A DNA stretch of 9,120 bases, taken from the NCBI GenBank assembly GCA_030695265.1, contig JAUYTA010000142.1, forward strand, positions 1 to 9,120, given 5' to 3'. The DNA is from Bacteroidota bacterium (GTDB taxonomy: Bacteria > Bacteroidota > Bacteroidia > Bacteroidales > Prolixibacteraceae). The notes under the pieces are model-generated. The model ran no database searches, was not told the origin of the DNA, and saw only the letters and a list, made by a program, of their open reading frames with translations. The translations under genes and the position numbers were made by a program. This document shows, in pieces, positions 1 through 7,900 of this stretch. Within the stretch, counting starts at the first letter, position 1; every line of letters begins with the position of its first letter.

Positions 1-113
1 TTTGTACCAATCAGTTCGTTCATTGCCAGTTCGTTCTCTCCCACCTGAAGAAAATACTGTACAGGATCTGCAAATTCAGACCGCATTTTTATGATGTTTC
101 CGGAAGCAAGCAT
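1..113 (-). CDS. DUF2797-like protein, N-terminal fragment (cut by window edge)
   Basis: The reverse strand from an ATG at 113-111 is open to the window edge and gives 37 codons. The peptide begins MLASGNIIKMRSEFADPVQY and continues to a segment reading ELAMNELIGT. The pattern of a KMRSE motif, then DPVQYFL, then a short acidic turn and an 'LIG' motif matches, from memory, the N terminus of the DUF2797 family. Those proteins usually carry a Cys-rich segment next, which lies outside this window. The family's biochemical role is not established, so I assign none. No Shine-Dalgarno sequence is visible; the leader before the ATG reads ATATAAC. The gene diverges from the pnt operon across 243 bases. 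Assignment rests on a short peptide, so confidence is moderate; the presence of a coding start here is more secure than the family name. Confidence 0.58.
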   Translation of the reverse strand, partial: MLASGNIIKMRSEFADPVQYFLQVGENELAMNELIGT

Positions 114-180
114 GTTATATATTTTAGTACAGCCAAAGTAAGGAAATGTTGGGGGAAACTAATACAATGCTAAAAAAAAT

Positions 181-240
181 GGGTGCGGAGATTTTTAATC
201 TCCGGTTTTACTGTTAATGCGATTAAAAATCGCGACACCC
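181..240. repeat. REP/BIME-like double-hairpin element
   Basis: The element starts with GGGTG (181-185) and ends with its complement CACCC (236-240). Inside are two perfect small hairpins. The first is at 186-204, with stem CGGAGATT / AATCTCCG and a TTT loop. The second is at 219-233, with stem GCGATT / AATCGC and an AAA loop. The 11-mer GATTTTTAATC (190-200) also recurs inverted as GATTAAAAATC (221-231), so the whole element can fold as one long imperfect stem around a linker of about 20 bases. A short G-rich tag next to a hairpin, present twice in opposite orientation, is the arrangement of a REP pair (BIME). Such pairs are often mobilised by REP-associated tyrosine transposases. No transposase is in the window, and copy number cannot be seen, so the mobile-repeat reading is inference; the inverted symmetry is directly visible. 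Confidence 0.6.
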
Positions 241-298
241 GTATGTTAATGCATTTCAAATACGTTATTGTCCAAACAGACCTTCTAAACTTTAATTC

Positions 299-328
299 TT
301 TTTACTTGTTTGAAACTTCATTATTTTG
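299..328 (+). promoter_or_regulatory. Weak candidate Bacteroidota-type promoter for pntAA-pntAB-pntB
   Basis: TTATTTTG at 321-328 matches five of the six fixed bases of the Bacteroidota -7 consensus (TAnnTTTG). TTTT at 299-302, 18 bases upstream, is a partial match to the -33 TTTG element. Transcription would start near 335, giving a leader of about 20 bases before the ATG at 357. The match is imperfect and the region is AT-rich, so this is only a candidate. On the other strand, the partial motif TTACTTTG at 141-134 could serve the divergent gene but lacks a well-spaced -33 partner. Confidence 0.25.
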
Positions 329-356
329 TGAATACGACTAATTTAAAATCAAACCA

Positions 357-1484
357 ATGATTATAGGACTTCTGAAAGAAAGTGGCGTTGAACAAAGGGT
401 GGCACTTTTACCGGAAATTGTAGCCAACCTGGTACGTCAAAAAGTGGAAGTTTATGTTGAAAAGAATGCGGGGACTGCTGCTTTTCAGACCGATCAAGCC
501 TATCAGACAGTTGGAGCAACCATTTTTTCAAGAGAAGAAGTATTGCAGAAAGCTGATTTGCTGGTTCAGATTGGTGAACCAGCTCCTAAATTGATCGACT
601 TGCTGGTAAGCGATAAAATCTGGATAAGCCAGTACAACCCACTTTCAAATTCCCAATTGGTAAAGAAATTTCTGGCAAAAGGAATCACCAGTTTCAGTAT
701 GGATTCCATTCCGCGAACTTCAAGGGCACAAGCGATGGACGTACTTTCGTCGATGGCCACCGTATCGGGTTATAAAGCTGTTTTGCAGGCAGCATCGGAG
801 CTTCCCAATTTTTTCCCCATGTTTATGACTGCTGCCGGAACAATTCGCCCGGCGACAGTTTTGATACTTGGAGCCGGAGTTGCCGGACTACAGGCCATTG
901 CGATTGCACGGAAACTTGGCGCACAGGTTCAGGCTTTTGATGTGCGTTCGGCTGTAAAAGAAGAGGTAATGAGCCTCGGAGCAAAATTCGTGGAAGTGGA
1001 AGGCGCCAAGGAAGATGCCGCTGCCGGTGGTTATGCGGTGGAACAAACCGAAGAATTTAAACAAAAACAGCAACAGGTGATCAACGAACATGCGGCAAAA
1101 GCGGATGTGATTATTTGTACTGCTCAGATTCCCGGACGAAAAGCGCCATTGCTAATTCCCAAAGAAGCCGTTGAAAAGATGAAACCCGGATCAGTGATTA
1201 TCGACCTGGCTGCTTCGAGCGGCGGAAATTGTGAGTTCAGCAAGGACAACGAAACGGTGATTCACAACGGAGTCAAAATAATCGGCCAGTCGAATTATCC
1301 GTCACTTATGCCGGTTGATGCCAGCAAAATGTTCGGCAAAAACCTCTTTAACTTTCTGCAATTAATTATTACTGCGGAAGGTGACCTGAACCTGAATTTC
1401 GACGACGATATTGTTCGGGGAACCTGTATTACCCGCAACGGCGAAATCCTGAACGAACGTGTTAAGTCAGTAATCGAATCATAA
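357..1484 (+). CDS. pntAA: NAD(P)+ transhydrogenase subunit alpha part 1 (domain I, NAD(H)-binding)
   Basis: This 375-residue protein is the soluble cytoplasmic domain I of proton-translocating transhydrogenase. It binds NADH and passes hydride to NADP+ on domain III. The fold is that of the alanine dehydrogenase/PNT family. The N-terminal half runs from MIIGLLKE with the EQRVALLPE motif. The Rossmann glycine motif GAGVAG is at residues 172-177, with the acidic Asp195 ending the second beta strand, as expected for NAD(H). The 'RQD loop' is intact: PRTSRAQAMDVLSS gives R120, Q125, D128 and S131, which correspond to R127, Q132, D135 and S138 of the Rhodospirillum rubrum enzyme. There are no membrane helices; in E. 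coli these are fused to the same chain, whereas here they are the next gene, 10 bases downstream. The ATG start fits the family N terminus although no Shine-Dalgarno is present, as is usual in Bacteroidota. Confidence 0.96.
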   Translation: MIIGLLKESGVEQRVALLPEIVANLVRQKVEVYVEKNAGTAAFQTDQAYQTVGATIFSREEVLQKADLLVQIGEPAPKLIDLLVSDKIWISQYNPLSNSQLVKKFLAKGITSFSMDSIPRTSRAQAMDVLSSMATVSGYKAVLQAASELPNFFPMFMTAAGTIRPATVLILGAGVAGLQAIAIARKLGAQVQAFDVRSAVKEEVMSLGAKFVEVEGAKEDAAAGGYAVEQTEEFKQKQQQVINEHAAKADVIICTAQIPGRKAPLLIPKEAVEKMKPGSVIIDLAASSGGNCEFSKDNETVIHNGVKIIGQSNYPSLMPVDASKMFGKNLFNFLQLIITAEGDLNLNFDDDIVRGTCITRNGEILNERVKSVIES

Positions 1485-1494
1485 AAAAATATTC

Positions 1495-1809
1495 ATGGAA
1501 CAAATATTGGTTTACTTTTTCACTTATAAAGAAGCGATTTTCATCATTGCCCTCTCAGTTTTTCTGGGTATTGAAGTGATATCCCACGTGCCTTCGGTGC
1601 TGCACACTCCGCTTATGTCGGGGGCCAATGCCATCAGCGGTGTAATTATTATCGGCGGGATTATCCTGGTCGGACATTCCGATGCCTCAAAACTTTCGCT
1701 TGAACTGATCCTTGGAATTTTTGCCATCATATTTGCTACGCTCAACGTGGTGGGTGGTTTTGTGGTTACCGACCGCATGTTGGAAATGTTTAAAAAGAAA
1801 AAAAAATAG
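1495..1809 (+). CDS. pntAB: NAD(P)+ transhydrogenase subunit alpha part 2 (domain II membrane subunit)
   Basis: This 104-residue protein is the small membrane subunit contributing helices to the proton channel. It corresponds to the C-terminal membrane part of E. coli PntA. Three hydrophobic helices are visible at about residues 13-30, 42-62 and 68-90. The family signature lies around residues 36-49, reading LHTPLMSGANAISG, and FGGF/VGGF-V-T-RML-MF is matched at the end by VGGFVVTDRMLEMF. His37 in the LHTPL motif is the conserved channel-region histidine. The C terminus is five lysines encoded by AAAAAG followed by nine A residues (1798-1806), consistent with a cytoplasmic end by the positive-inside rule. 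The gene lies between pntAA (10-base gap) and pntB (2-base gap), so translational coupling is likely. Confidence 0.95.
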   Translation: MEQILVYFFTYKEAIFIIALSVFLGIEVISHVPSVLHTPLMSGANAISGVIIIGGIILVGHSDASKLSLELILGIFAIIFATLNVVGGFVVTDRMLEMFKKKKK

Positions 1810-1811
1810 CT

Positions 1812-3254
1812 ATGGATCAGGTAATAGGAAATTTGTATGGAATTGATTTCACCCTTGGTGGAACTTTACTCGAACTGAGTTATTTGTTGGCAGCCCTGTT
1901 TTTTGTAATTGGCCTGAAGTTGTTAAGCCATCCGGAAACGGCCCGGAAAGGAAATATTTACGCTGCCAGTGGAATGTTTCTGGCAATAGTAACCACGCTT
2001 CTGCTTCATAAAAATGCGCAAGGCGGTGGAATTCCACTGGTCAATATCTGGATCATACTTGCTGCGCTGGGTGTCGGTTCTGTAGTTGGCTGGATCATAG
2101 CGCTGCGTATCAAAATGACCGCGATGCCGCAGCTTGTGTCGTTTTACAATGCGACTGGTGGAGCTGCTTCGGCGTTGGTAGCTTTGCTCGAATTTCCGAA
2201 TGCCGACATGAGCAACCTGGGTTCGGTTTTGGTAACCATTTTGGGACTGGTCATTGGAAGTATCGCTTTTAGCGGAAGTATGATCGCTTATGGAAAACTT
2301 GATGGAAAAGTGGGCGACATTTTCTCCGGAATGATGAAATATGTAAATATCTTCCTGTTGTTGGTGGTAGTGGCTATTTCAGTATTTATAATGACTTCAG
2401 GACAAACTCCGGAACAATTGAACTGGGCAATTTATTTGTTGCTGGCGTTTTCGTTGGTTTACGGAATAATGTTCGTGATGCCCATTGGTGGAGCCGACAT
2501 GCCTGTTGTAATTTCGCTGCTGAACAGTTTAACCGGGATCGCCGCGACAATGGCAGGTTTTATTTACAACAATCAGGCAATGATTCTTGGTGGAATTTTG
2601 GTTGGTGCAGCGGGTACAATTTTAACCATCCTGATGTGCAATGCAATGAACCGCTCCTTGCTAAACGTGATTATTGGCTCATTTGGTGGCGGAGGCGCTT
2701 CGTCGAACAAAGATCAGATTGGCGATATGAAGGAAATCACGATGAGCGATGCATCCATCTTGCTGAGTTATTCTAAAAGTGTGGTGATTGTTCCCGGTTA
2801 CGGACTGGCAGTGGCTCAGGCCCAACACGCCTGCCACGAACTGGATGTAATACTTTCAGGAAAAGGAGCAAATGTACGTTATGCCATTCATCCGGTGGCA
2901 GGCCGAATGCCGGGGCACATGAACGTATTGCTTGCAGAAGCCGATGTGCCCTACAACCAGTTGTTCGAAATGGACAGCATTAATCCCGACATGCCCAACA
3001 CCGATGTAGTCATGGTGATTGGCGCCAACGATGTGGTTAATCCTGCGGCAATTACCGATCCGGGTAGTCCGATTGCAGGAATGCCGATTATAAATGCCCA
3101 TTTGGCGAAAAACATTATCGTGATGAAACGTGGTCGTGGCAAAGGTTACGCCGGAATTGAAAACGAACTATTCTTCGATGCCAAAACCCGGTTATTGTTC
3201 GGCGATGCCAAAAACACGCTTCAAAATCTGGTTAGCGAAATAAAAAGTTTGTAG
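1812..3254 (+). CDS. pntB: NAD(P)+ transhydrogenase subunit beta (domains II and III)
   Basis: This 480-residue protein has about nine membrane helices (roughly residues 17-38 through 253-276). A flexible glycine-rich linker follows (about 291-312), and then the cytoplasmic NADP(H)-binding domain III. Domain III features are clear: PGYGLAVAQAQ at 328-338, the HPVAGRMPGHMNVLLAEA segment at 360-377, GANDVVNPAA at 404-413, SPIAGMP at 419-425, and KR at 439-440 followed by GYAG at 445-448. Asp407 and Lys439/Arg440 correspond to E. coli beta Asp392 and Lys424/Arg425. The latter two contact the NADP 2'-phosphate. In the membrane part, the position of E. coli beta His91 is Asn113 (context VSFYNATGG). 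The protein is slightly longer than the E. coli subunit (462). With PntAA and PntAB it forms the enzyme that uses the proton gradient to make NADPH. The start follows the pntAB stop by two bases. Confidence 0.96.
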   Translation: MDQVIGNLYGIDFTLGGTLLELSYLLAALFFVIGLKLLSHPETARKGNIYAASGMFLAIVTTLLLHKNAQGGGIPLVNIWIILAALGVGSVVGWIIALRIKMTAMPQLVSFYNATGGAASALVALLEFPNADMSNLGSVLVTILGLVIGSIAFSGSMIAYGKLDGKVGDIFSGMMKYVNIFLLLVVVAISVFIMTSGQTPEQLNWAIYLLLAFSLVYGIMFVMPIGGADMPVVISLLNSLTGIAATMAGFIYNNQAMILGGILVGAAGTILTILMCNAMNRSLLNVIIGSFGGGGASSNKDQIGDMKEITMSDASILLSYSKSVVIVPGYGLAVAQAQHACHELDVILSGKGANVRYAIHPVAGRMPGHMNVLLAEADVPYNQLFEMDSINPDMPNTDVVMVIGANDVVNPAAITDPGSPIAGMPIINAHLAKNIIVMKRGRGKGYAGIENELFFDAKTRLLFGDAKNTLQNLVSEIKSL

Positions 3255-3281
3255 GGAAAATACACGGGTTTCTTAAGTCGC

Positions 3282-3309
3282 AAAAAGTTGGAAAATTTTC
3301 CGACTTTTT
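3282..3309. terminator. Bidirectional intrinsic terminator between convergent operons
   Basis: Two 14-base arms, AAAAAGTTGGAAAA and TTTTCCGACTTTTT, are complementary except for one position that forms a G-U pair on the plus-strand RNA (a C-A mismatch on the other). They abut directly, so the real loop would be the central AAAATTTT. An A5 tract precedes and a T5 tract follows the stem, so a U-tract terminator is formed in either direction. It lies 27 bases after the pntB stop and 9 bases beyond the stop of the minus-strand ORF ending at 3319, and so serves both converging transcription units. Confidence 0.75.
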
Positions 3310-3318
3310 ACTGAAATC

Positions 3319-3531
3319 CTATTTCAACCTCCCAATTTCCTCCGTGCTCAGCGCCCTGTCAAATACAGCCAATCCACCAATTTGCCCACGGAAATAGTTG
3401 CCCATTCCACGAGCCAGCAAAACGGCGCCAACCGTAAAATCAGAGCCATTGTTTCCCATTCCATCAGGATAAAAAAATGATTCGCCAACAGAAACCAATA
3501 GCAAAAGCAAAAGCAGAAATGAATAGTTCAT
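3319..3531 (-). CDS. Short secreted LamG-like C-terminal fragment, possibly a decayed gene
   Basis: From the ATG at 3531 this ORF gives 70 residues. (A GTG at 3549 would add six more, but the ATG gives a textbook signal peptide.) MNYSFLLLLLLLVSVGES is a lipid-soluble export signal. The remaining 50 or so residues end in NYFRGQIGGLAVFDRALS followed by TEEIGRLK. That is the typical last strand and tail of LamG/concanavalin A-like jelly-roll domains (F.G.I....+DRALS.EEI). A complete LamG domain is roughly 150-200 residues, so most of the fold is missing. This suggests an internal in-frame deletion that joined a signal peptide to the domain's tail. It may still be expressed as the last gene of the efflux strand, 51 bases after the tolC-like stop, but no function can be assigned. 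It could equally be read as a pseudogene. Confidence 0.5.
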   Translation of the reverse strand: MNYSFLLLLLLLVSVGESFFYPDGMGNNGSDFTVGAVLLARGMGNYFRGQIGGLAVFDRALSTEEIGRLK

Positions 3532-3582
3532 AATTTCAGCAATTAACACTCAAAACTGCAACAATTACGGCTGTTACTCAAA

Positions 3583-4962
3583 TCAAATGTAATTCATAAT
3601 TTTTCCTGAAATCTGCAGCAATGAAATTTCGGCCAGCTTGGTTTGAAACTTCACGGAAATAAGTCTTTCTTCTGCATCCAGCAAACTTTTTTGTACCTCG
3701 CGTAATTCCAGTCCCGATAACGCACCCAGGCGGTAACGCTCCAAGGCGATTTCAAGGTTTTCGCGGGCCACCTCGAGGTTTTGTCCTTCCATTTTTACAA
3801 GGCGCAGGTTGTTTTGGTAGGCATTATATACAGTGAGCAGTTCGGCTTTTACATCTTGTTCGACTTCCTGAAACCGGTAAACCCGCGTTTCCACTTCAAT
3901 CAAGGCGTTTGTTTTTTCCCTGCGACGATTGTTCCCGTTATAAATATCCATCCCCAAAACAAGGCCGTAATTCAAGGTCTGACTCTGCTGATTTTTGATT
4001 GTCAAAGTACCATAGTCACTTATTGTTCCACTTCCATAACCACGGTAGGCGTAATTGTAACCCGACGAAAAATTTAGGTAGGGGTACGACCGTGATGCAA
4101 TTATTTTATAATCAAGTTCAGAGATAAGGTGATTTTTTTTTGCAATCTGCAAACTGGTGTTCAAATCCAGGGTCAAATCAAGTAACTCTTTATAGTTTAA
4201 ATCCGGATTGAAAACAATGGATGTGTCCTTCAATTCAATATCCTCTTCCAGATTTTCGAGTGCCATCAGTTTCTTCAGCCGTACTTCCGATTCCAGAATT
4301 TGCTCATTTTGGCGGGCAAGTCGCGAACTGTCTTCGTTCAAATAAACTTTCGATTGAAGCAGTTCCAGTTTTGATGATGCCCCCAGCAGATAACGCTCCT
4401 CATCAATCCGAACGCGCTCTTTTGAAAGCGAAACTGCATACTTCATGTTGTTGAAATAATTCAACTGCTGAATTTGATAATAGTACTCTGCAACTATCTG
4501 CCCAACCAGATTTTCCATGGCCATTTGGGTATTCAGCTCCCCTATCTGCTTTAATTCATTTAACTTTTGCCAGGTGGTTTGTACATTGAACCCACGAAAC
4601 AAAGCCATGTCCAGATTTACTCCAGCCGATCCCGTTGTGTTTTGAATCCCTTTGGAGGTATTTTTAGTGTCGTTGTTCATGTTTTGCGTAGTGGAAGTAA
4701 CATTCCCGCCAAACCTGTTGGTAGTGGTAACCGTGGGTAAAAACCCGGCGTTTCCCCGCGTATAATTATTGTCCGCAATTTCTTCCTGGTTGCGTGCTAC
4801 TTTGACTGCGAAATTCTGCTCAAGGCTTGTTTGCACACAACGGCTCAGGTCGTATATGTCTTGTGCCTCTGTATTTACAGACAGCAAAAGAAACATAAAA
4901 ACAACCAATAAACTCTTATATTTATGCCTGAATATCAATCTTTTCGGGAGTAATCGTATCAT
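3583..4962 (-). CDS. TolC-family outer-membrane efflux channel
   Basis: This 459-residue protein is the outer-membrane channel of a tripartite pump, expected to act as a trimer with a beta barrel in the outer membrane and a long alpha-helical tunnel in the periplasm. A basic N terminus is followed by a hydrophobic stretch at about 17-29, with probable signal cleavage near NTEAQ (30-34). There is no lipobox cysteine. The internal two-fold repeat of the OEP family is visible. RYLLGASSKLELLQSK at 190-205 and RYRLGALSGLELREVQKS at 409-426 are the matching 'RY.LG..S.LEL...' helix starts, each followed by a long charged coiled-coil. Barrel-like strands rich in Asn, Tyr and Gly flank them (about 75-125 and 290-345). 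The start overlaps the end of the RND gene by 41 bases and lacks a Shine-Dalgarno, which suggests coupled translation. Several downstream TTG codons are possible alternatives, but the chosen ATG gives the most complete signal peptide. Confidence 0.93.
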   Translation of the reverse strand: MIRLLPKRLIFRHKYKSLLVVFMFLLLSVNTEAQDIYDLSRCVQTSLEQNFAVKVARNQEEIADNNYTRGNAGFLPTVTTTNRFGGNVTSTTQNMNNDTKNTSKGIQNTTGSAGVNLDMALFRGFNVQTTWQKLNELKQIGELNTQMAMENLVGQIVAEYYYQIQQLNYFNNMKYAVSLSKERVRIDEERYLLGASSKLELLQSKVYLNEDSSRLARQNEQILESEVRLKKLMALENLEEDIELKDTSIVFNPDLNYKELLDLTLDLNTSLQIAKKNHLISELDYKIIASRSYPYLNFSSGYNYAYRGYGSGTISDYGTLTIKNQQSQTLNYGLVLGMDIYNGNNRRREKTNALIEVETRVYRFQEVEQDVKAELLTVYNAYQNNLRLVKMEGQNLEVARENLEIALERYRLGALSGLELREVQKSLLDAEERLISVKFQTKLAEISLLQISGKIMNYI

Positions 4963-7900
4963 TATTTAAATTTTTTGATTCACTTGAAATTAACAGGTAA
5001 ATACCTGGCACCACATACAAGGTAAGAATGGTGGCAATTGTAAGTCCGCCAACTACTGAAATACCCATCGACACGCGACTTAGAGCGCCTTCGCCGAAGC
5101 CCAGAGCCAAAGGCAAAATACCTAGAATGGTTGACAAGCTGGTCATAAGAATTGGACGGAATCGTGCTGCCGATGCATATTTGATCGCATCCAGCTTATT
5201 CATTCCGGCTTCCTTGCGCTGGTTGGCAAACTCAACAATCAGAATGCCGTTTTTCGAAACCAGCCCGATGAGCATGATGATACCTATCTGGCTGAAGATG
5301 TTCATAGTGACATCAAAGTACCACATAAAAAGCAAGGCGCCGGTTAATGCCAAAGGAACTGTCATCATCACAATAAAAGGATCTTTGAAGCTTTCAAACT
5401 GGGCCGAAAGCACCAGAAAAATCAAGAGGATGGCCAGTAAAAAAGCGAACATCAAACTGGACGAACTTTCCATAAAGTCCTTGGAATCGCCAGCAAGAGC
5501 CGTTCGAAATGAATCATCGAGCACTTTGTCTGCAATCAGATCCATTTCTTCTATTCCCTGGCTAATGGTTTTTCTGTCAGCCAGACTCGATGAAATGGTT
5601 GCAGAAACAAAACGATTGTAGCGGTACAGCTCGGGTGGAGCCGTAGTTTCTTTCAGTGTGACAAAATTATCAAGTTGCAGCATATCTCCCCGTTCGTTCC
5701 TCACATACAGCGATTTCAGGTCAAGTGGTTGATTCCTGTCCTGCCGGTCCAATTCCCCCAAGATCTGGTATTGTTTTCCATTCATGATAAAATAGCCAAA
5801 GCGCTGACCACTAAGAGCAAGCTGCAGCGTCTGCCCAATGTTTTGGGTTGAAACTCCCAGTAGATTCGCCTTGTCGCGGTTAATATGAATCTGAAGTTCG
5901 GGCTTGGTGAATTTCATGTTCACATCGGCCATCACGAAGGTCGGATTATCCTGAACTTCGGCCATAAAGGCAGGCAGAACTTCCCGGAGTTTGTCAATGG
6001 TTGGTGCCTGAAGCACATACTGAATAGGCTGACCGGCACGCCTTCCTCCAAAAGTGGATTGCTGAATCACATTGGCGCGCGCTTTGGTCTTTTTCTGAAG
6101 TTCGGACGATAAGGCACTGGCAATCTGCTGCTGTGAACGCTCCCGCTCCGATGGATGGTTCAGCACCACACGAACAAAGGCCCAGCTCCCGCGAACCAGG
6201 GTGGTCACTTTCTCCCGCTCCGGAATGACTTTCTCAACCAGCTTACCTATATCCTCAACGTATTCAAAATTGAACTCATAGGTTGCTCCCTGAGGCGAGG
6301 TGACATTTACATTCATCTGTGAACGGTCTTCAAGGGGCGCCATCTCGGCCGGGATAACTTTCCAGAGAAAAAAGATCAGGAAAAAGGACAACAAGAGTAT
6401 GCCGAGTGAAATATACTTTCTTCCGATAAAATTTTCAAGCGACCGCCTGTACGCATCGTTGAGCCTGACAAAGAATTTTTCGGAATAATTATAGGCCTTG
6501 CTTCGGGAATGGTGTGTTTTAAGCAGTTTGGTGGAAAGCATCGGAGTCAAAGTAAGAGCCACAAACGATGAAATGGTGACAGCGCCCGCAATCACGATAC
6601 TAAACTCGCGGAAAAGACGCCCAGTCATTCCTTCGAGGAAAACGATGGGAAAGAAAACCGCTACCAGGGTAATGGTGGTGGCTATAATGGCAAAAAATAT
6701 CTCGTTGGATCCCTCCAGCCCGGCTTGTCGCGGACTCATCCCCTGCTCAATTTTTACATAAATATTTTCCATCATCACAATGGCATCATCCACAACCAAA
6801 CCGATTGAAAGGACTATGGCTAACAGGGTGAGTACGTTGATGGTAAAGCCCGCCACGTACATGATAAAAAATGAACCAACCAGTGAAACCGGGATAACTA
6901 AAATGGGAATGATGGTCGTGCGCCAGTCACGCAAAAAGACAAAAATGATGACCACCACCAGGAAAAAAGCCAGGTAGATCGTCGTTTTCACCTCATCGAT
7001 AGAAGAGCGGATGTATTGGGTGTTGTCGAAACCAATATCTATTTCCACATCATCGGGTAAGTCTTTTTTAATGAAATCCAACCGTTGCTTAACCGCATCC
7101 ACAATTTCGATGTGGTTGGCACCGGGCTGCGGAATGATTACGGTGGCCACCATGGGAATTCCATTCATTTTCATAATCCCGCGCAAATCTTCCGGGCTCA
7201 GTTCTGCCCGGCCAATATCGCGCACGCGAATGAGCTGATCACCCGACTGCCTAAGGATCAAGCTATTGAATTCATCAGGAGTGGTCATCAATCCAAGGGT
7301 TCGGATGGTCAGCTCTGTTGTATTTCCTTCAATACTTCCCGCCGGAAGCTCCACGTTTTCACGTAAAATGGCATTGCGAACATCCAGCGGAGTCATTTGG
7401 TAGCCAGCCAGTTTTGCCGGATCGAGCCAGATTCGCATGGCGAATCGTTTCTCGCCCCAAATACTTACTGCACTTACTCCTGAAACCGTTTGCAACTGCT
7501 CTTTAAAAGTCAGTTCGGCAATTTCAGACAGTTCGAGTAAAGAGCGTTTTGGGCTTTTTACCGCAATCATCATGATCGGGCTGGCATCGGCATCTGCCTT
7601 GGCAACAGTTGGTGGATCACAGTCGCGTGGAAGAAAACGCTGTGCCTGTGATACTTTGTCGCGCACATCGTTGGCCGCTGTTTCAAGGTCAACGGACAGT
7701 TCAAATTCCACCGTAATGCGGCTGCTCCCCTGGCTGCTGCTGCTGGTAAGGGTACGAATTCCAGGAATACCGTTGATCGATTGCTCCAAAGGTTCGGTAA
7801 TCTGGGTTTCAATCACGTCCGAGTTGGCTCCCGGATAGGAGGTGCTTACCGAAATAATGGGAGGATCGACACTGGGAAACTCCCTGATTCCCAGGTAAGT

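Noticed and set aside
186..209. First hairpin of the repeat followed by GTTTT, as a possible intrinsic terminator or attenuator
   Set aside because: It lies between two divergent genes, so no transcript is expected to end there, and the T tract is short. The paired inverted hairpin fits a REP-type element better.
3529..3602. AAATTATGAA occurs both at the end of the tolC-like gene and at the start of the LamG-like ORF, both encoding Met-Asn-Tyr
   Set aside because: Only ten bases are identical in an AT-rich area and the similarity fades immediately; it is too short to claim a duplication or recombination scar.
5028..5621. 197-codon plus-strand ORF inside the RND gene
   Set aside because: It is antisense to the second half of a clearly conserved pump gene, its composition is Ser/Lys/Ile-rich as expected of a reverse-frame shadow, and it has no recognisable domain or leader.
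7437..7838. 133-codon plus-strand ORF inside the RND gene
   Set aside because: It is antisense to the conserved first porter half of the pump, and no motif or ribosome-binding signal supports it.
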